NCBI GenBank assembly: GCA_026398735.1
Contig: JAPLSH010000014.1
Coordinates: 62,001-126,000 of the forward strand
DNA: 64,000 bases
Direction of reading: 5' to 3'
From: Pseudomonadota bacterium
GTDB lineage: Bacteria > Pseudomonadota > Gammaproteobacteria > Steroidobacterales > Steroidobacteraceae
The notes beneath the pieces were generated by a model. It did no database searches and had not been told where the DNA came from. It saw only the letters and a list, made by a program, of their open reading frames with translations. Shown here one piece after another: positions 60,691 to 64,000 of the stretch. The position numbers were made by a program, and so were the translations under genes. Position 1 is the first letter of the stretch. Every line of letters starts with the position of its first letter.

Positions 60691-61551
60691 TCAGCCGATG
60701 GTGCGCCGCAAAAAGGCCACCACAACTTCAGACGGTGCCCCAGTAAAGAACGGGCCGCTGTCATGCCCCACACCGTGCAGGATCAGCGTTTCCACGGTCA
60801 GCCCCGCCGCTTCATAAGCGCCCTGCAGTTCGTGCAGTTGATTGATGGGCATCTGCCGGTCCTGGTCGCCATGCAGCAGCAGGGCAGGTGGATCATCCTT
60901 GCTGATGTGAAACACCGGGCTGGCTTGTCGCGCAAGGTCTGGCGCTTTATCGGGCGCATCACCCAACAGCTTGCGCAGCGCCGGCTCGCGTACGCCCAGA
61001 CCAAACGGTGTGGACTGCGCCAGGATAGTGGTGAGATTGCTGGCACCGAACCAACTGACAATCCCCTGCACCGTGGATGACGTGCCCGGGTAATCGCCCA
61101 ATGTGCCTTCCATGGCATTGTCGTCGGCAGTCACGCCAACCAGCGCTGCCAGATGGGCGCCGGATGAGGCGCCACTGAGCGCGATGTGCTGGCCGTCATA
61201 GCCATAGCTTTCGGCGCGTGCACGCAGGAAGCGGATGGCTGCCTTGATGTCGTGCGTGTTGGCGGGAAACGGAGCTTCGTCGGTTGAACGAAAGTCGACG
61301 CTGGCTACGGCATAGCCACGCTCCACCAAGAACACCGGGTATTGCGTCTTGTCACCGGCACTCCATGCGCCGCCATGCACATAGATCACCAACGGTGGAT
61401 GGCGGGTGCTGGTGGGCAGGTGCAGGTCCAGTCGCAGGGCTTTGCCGCCGACCGTGGCATAGGTGATGTTGAGCAGATTAGTGGCAGCGCTGGCACCGCT
61501 GCAGCTCAGCGCCAGCACCAGACAGAGCAGCGCCTGGGGTAGCGACTTCAT
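60691..61551 (-). CDS. Exported alpha/beta hydrolase (esterase, BD-FAE/hormone-sensitive-lipase type)
   Basis: A 286-aa exported serine hydrolase. Signal peptide about 1-22 (SGASA). The oxyanion-hole motif [12 protein letters not shown], the nucleophile elbow [11 protein letters not shown], the catalytic Asp in [12 protein letters not shown] and the final His in GVGHDSGPF are all visible. BD-FAE-like enzymes release feruloyl or acetyl groups from plant polymers; other small esters are possible. Its start overlaps the ppsA stop by 4 bp. If it is a feruloyl esterase it would fit with aromatic metabolism genes elsewhere in the window, but this is inference. Confidence 0.87.
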   Translation of the reverse strand: MKSLPQALLCLVLALSCSGASAATNLLNITYATVGGKALRLDLHLPTSTRHPPLVIYVHGGAWSAGDKTQYPVFLVERGYAVASVDFRSTDEAPFPANTHDIKAAIRFLRARAESYGYDGQHIALSGASSGAHLAALVGVTADDNAMEGTLGDYPGTSSTVQGIVSWFGASNLTTILAQSTPFGLGVREPALRKLLGDAPDKAPDLARQASPVFHISKDDPPALLLHGDQDRQMPINQLHELQGAYEAAGLTVETLILHGVGHDSGPFFTGAPSEVVVAFLRRTIG

Positions 61552-63935
61552 TGCGGACCGTATACGCCACCCAGGCTGCGCCAGGTGTCGACTACCGTGT
61601 CGGGGTTGAGCGATATAGAGGTAATGCCCTGCTCGATGAGCCAGGCAGCCAGATCCGGATGGTCTGAAGGGCCCTGACCGCATATGCCCACATATTTCCC
61701 GGCCGCGCGACACGCACTGATGGCACGTGCCAGCAGTTGCTTCACGGCTGGATCGCGTTCATCAAAGGCTGCTGCCACCAGCGCTGAATCGCGATCCAGT
61801 CCCAGCGTCAGTTGGGTGAGGTCGTTGGAGCCGATAGAGAAGCCATCAAAGTGCTGCAGGAAGTCTTCAGCCAGCAGCGCGTTGCTGGGGATCTCACACA
61901 TCATGATCAGGCGCAGACCACCGCTGCCACGCGTCAGGCCATTGCGCGCCAGCAGTTCGACCACGGCGGCTGCTTCGCCAACGGTGCGTACGAACGGCAC
62001 CATCAGTTCGACGTTGGTGAGGCCCATCTCGTCGCGCACGCGGCGCATGGCCTCGCACTCCAGTTGGAAGCACTCGGCAAAGTCGGCCGACACATAGCGC
62101 GAGGCACCGCGAAAACCCAGCATCGGGTTTTCTTCTTCGGGTTCATAGCGTGAGCCGCCGATAAGCTTGCGGTATTCGTTGGACTTAAAGTCCGACAACC
62201 TCACGATGACTGGCCGCGGCCAAAACGCGGCAGCGATGGTGGCTACGCCCTCGGCGACTTTGTCCACATAAAAAGCCCGCGGGGACTCGTGACCGCGCGA
62301 CAGCGCAGTGACTGCGCGCTTAAGGTCGGCATCGACATTGGGCCAATCAAGAATGGCCTTGGGGTGTACGCCGATATTGTTGTTGATGATGAACTCAAGT
62401 CGCGCCAGACCCACGCCCTGATTGGGGATCTGCGCGAACTCAAAGGCCAGTTGCGGGTTGCCCACGTTCATCATGATCTTAGTGGGCAGGGGTGGCAGCG
62501 GGCCGTCGGCCGTCTCGGTGATCTCTGTTTCGAGTAGGCCTTCATAGACGTGACCCGTGTCGCCTTCCGAGCAAGACACTGTTACCGCGATGCCATCGGC
62601 AAGCTTCTCTGTGGCATCACCACAGCCCACTACCGCAGGAATACCCAGTTCGCGCGCAATGATGGCGGCATGACAGGTGCGACCGCCGCGGTTGGTGACG
62701 ATGGCCGATGCACGCTTCATCACCGGCTCCCAGTTCGGGTCGGTCATGTCGGTGACCAGCACATCGCCGGGTTGCACGCGTTCCATGTCGCGTGCGTCAT
62801 CTACCAGGCGCACCGGGCCGGCACCGACCTTTTGGCCGATGGCGCGGCCACTGGCCAGCACGGTGGAGTGGGCCTTGAGCTTGTAGCGCTGCTGCCGATG
62901 CCCGCTCTGTGATTTTACGGTCTCGGGGCGCGCTTGCAGGATGTACAGACGACCGTCTATGCCATCAATGCCCCACTCGATGTCCATCGGCCGGCCGTAG
63001 TGGCGCTCTATTTCCACGGCGTAACGCGCCAGCTCTGAAGCATCGGCATTTGATAGGCAATAACGGCCGCGATCTGCGGTTGGCACATCGATGGTGCGCA
63101 CGCTGCGACTGCCGTGTGCGGCATCGGCGAACTCCATCTTGATCAGCTTGGAGCCTAACTGACGGCGGATGATGGCCTGCTTGCCGGCGGACAGCATGGG
63201 CTTGTGAACGTAGTACTCATCGGGATTGACTGCGCCTTGCACGATGGTCTCGCCCAAGCCATAAGATGCCGTGATGAGCACTACGTCAGGAAAGCCTGAC
63301 TCGGTGTCCATGGTGAACATCACGCCCGAGGAAGCAAGGTCACTGCGCACCATCTGCTGCACACCAGCCGACAGCGCCACATCGTGATGTGCAAAGCCCT
63401 TGTGCACGCGATACGAAATTGCACGGTCGTTGTACAGCGAGGCAAAGACGTGGCGGATGCGATCGAGTACGTTGTCGATGCCCGCCACATTCAAGTAAGA
63501 CTCTTGCTGACCTGCAAACGATGCATCGGGCAGATCTTCGGCAGTGGCCGACGAGCGCACGGCAAACGAGACGCCCTCGCCACAGCGCGCCGACAGTACG
63601 GCGTAGGCGCTGCGGATGTCCGCCTCCAGCCGAGCCGGTAGCGGTGCCTCAAGCACCCACTGGCGGATTTGGGCGCCCACGCGTGCCAGGTCCGTGACGT
63701 TGCTGGCGTCCAGGGCATCCAGCGCGGTGCGAATACGGGTGTCTAGGCCACTGGCCTTGAGAAAGTCACGAAACGCCTCTGCCGTGGTGGCGAACCCGCC
63801 GGGCACCCGCACACCGGCTTCGGTGAGTTGGCTGATCAATTCGCCCAGTGAGGCGTTTTTACCGCCCACTGAGTCCACATCGGTCATACGCAACTGCTCG
63901 AAGGGCAACACATAGTGGCCGTCGTGACGCGTCAT
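61548..63935 (-). CDS. ppsA: Phosphoenolpyruvate synthase
   Basis: A 795-aa gluconeogenic enzyme converting pyruvate, ATP and water to phosphoenolpyruvate, AMP and phosphate. The N-terminal ATP-grasp domain has [18 protein letters not shown] and [20 protein letters not shown]; the swivelling phospho-His domain has [19 protein letters not shown] (His near residue 420); the C-terminal TIM barrel has [29 protein letters not shown] and the catalytic Cys region [13 protein letters not shown]. Length matches PpsA (about 790). The downstream esterase gene overlaps by 4 bp. The 65 bp upstream to the window end hold only part of a promoter region. Confidence 0.96.
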   Translation of the reverse strand: MTRHDGHYVLPFEQLRMTDVDSVGGKNASLGELISQLTEAGVRVPGGFATTAEAFRDFLKASGLDTRIRTALDALDASNVTDLARVGAQIRQWVLEAPLPARLEADIRSAYAVLSARCGEGVSFAVRSSATAEDLPDASFAGQQESYLNVAGIDNVLDRIRHVFASLYNDRAISYRVHKGFAHHDVALSAGVQQMVRSDLASSGVMFTMDTESGFPDVVLITASYGLGETIVQGAVNPDEYYVHKPMLSAGKQAIIRRQLGSKLIKMEFADAAHGSRSVRTIDVPTADRGRYCLSNADASELARYAVEIERHYGRPMDIEWGIDGIDGRLYILQARPETVKSQSGHRQQRYKLKAHSTVLASGRAIGQKVGAGPVRLVDDARDMERVQPGDVLVTDMTDPNWEPVMKRASAIVTNRGGRTCHAAIIARELGIPAVVGCGDATEKLADGIAVTVSCSEGDTGHVYEGLLETEITETADGPLPPLPTKIMMNVGNPQLAFEFAQIPNQGVGLARLEFIINNNIGVHPKAILDWPNVDADLKRAVTALSRGHESPRAFYVDKVAEGVATIAAAFWPRPVIVRLSDFKSNEYRKLIGGSRYEPEEENPMLGFRGASRYVSADFAECFQLECEAMRRVRDEMGLTNVELMVPFVRTVGEAAAVVELLARNGLTRGSGGLRLIMMCEIPSNALLAEDFLQHFDGFSIGSNDLTQLTLGLDRDSALVAAAFDERDPAVKQLLARAISACRAAGKYVGICGQGPSDHPDLAAWLIEQGITSISLNPDTVVDTWRSLGGVYGPQ

Positions 63936-64000
63936 GGGCTGTCCTGCAAAGGTAGGGGTGAATCAGCTTAACTTAGCCTTTTGGCAGCGGCGCGGCCAGA

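Overview
The window looks like chromosomal DNA from a free-living Gammaproteobacterium of fairly high GC (about 60% by eye, not counted). This is inferred from gene content: a UPF0270/YheU protein, a soluble transhydrogenase of the SthA type, HtpX, TypA, proBA with a PUA domain, a TonB-dependent receptor, and secreted DUF6152 proteins. The order is not fixed by the sequence; Steroidobacter- or Nevskia-like lineages would fit. There are no insertion sequences, phage genes, CRISPR arrays or rRNA. One tRNA-Arg gene is present. Genes are tightly packed, with many 4-bp stop/start overlaps, and no gene-free stretch exceeds 300 bases.

Layout. 1-3200: 3' part of an alkaline phosphatase, a DEAD-box helicase and an orphan gene behind a 17-bp palindrome. 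3200-7950: a MarR-regulated three-part efflux operon (outer-membrane lipoprotein, HlyD/EmrA adaptor, DHA2 pump) behind a perfect inverted repeat. 7950-12250: a YadGH-like ABC exporter, an M1 peptidase lipoprotein and a DUF938 methyltransferase. 12260-19250: a TonB-dependent receptor flanked on both sides by paralogous secreted-protein pairs (a 230-245 aa family plus DUF6152), followed by a fused gallate-type extradiol dioxygenase. 19300-21820: small genes including a Cys-cluster protein, a lone receiver domain, a DEDD exonuclease, YheU and a DUF937 protein. 21920-27010: an operon for an exported, PaoABC-like molybdenum hydroxylase (Tat-type 2Fe-2S subunit, Mo subunit, FAD subunit with an extra Cys cluster), a 49-aa membrane peptide, a b-type cytochrome and an unknown protein. 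Its Mo-subunit gene is broken by a frameshift with apparently missing sequence. 27040-30300: a PEP-CTERM-like proline-rich protein, a shortened small secreted protein, an esterase, a LigW-like decarboxylase and a second lone receiver.

30500-44700 is mostly housekeeping: RRM protein, peptide deformylase, SthA, an MsbA-like exporter, a diguanylate cyclase, rhomboid, TypA, YchJ, a ToxR-like membrane regulator overlapping an ABC exporter, and a ferredoxin-NADP reductase/TesB operon. 44700-50630: a lipid-modification cluster (FAD oxidase, cyclopropane synthase, a frameshifted DUF1365 gene, fatty-acid desaturase), then HtpX and an acidic-tailed protein. 50750-53220: proBA. 53230-57310: a compact molybdenum-cofactor operon moeA-moaA-moaC-(mobA-moaD fusion)-moaE. 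57350-64000: two unknown envelope genes, tRNA-Arg(UCG), YaeQ, DsbA, a DksA-type zinc finger, an esterase and phosphoenolpyruvate synthase.

Themes. The molybdenum-cofactor operon could supply the exported Mo hydroxylase (inference), although that enzyme class normally needs a cytosine-dinucleotide cofactor and no MocA-like gene is visible here. Gallate dioxygenase, the LigW-like decarboxylase, the receptor module and the Mo hydroxylase together suggest use of plant or lignin-derived aromatics, but no complete pathway is present. Two, perhaps three, genes in a 25-kb stretch look internally deleted, so raw reads should be checked before any biology is inferred from them.
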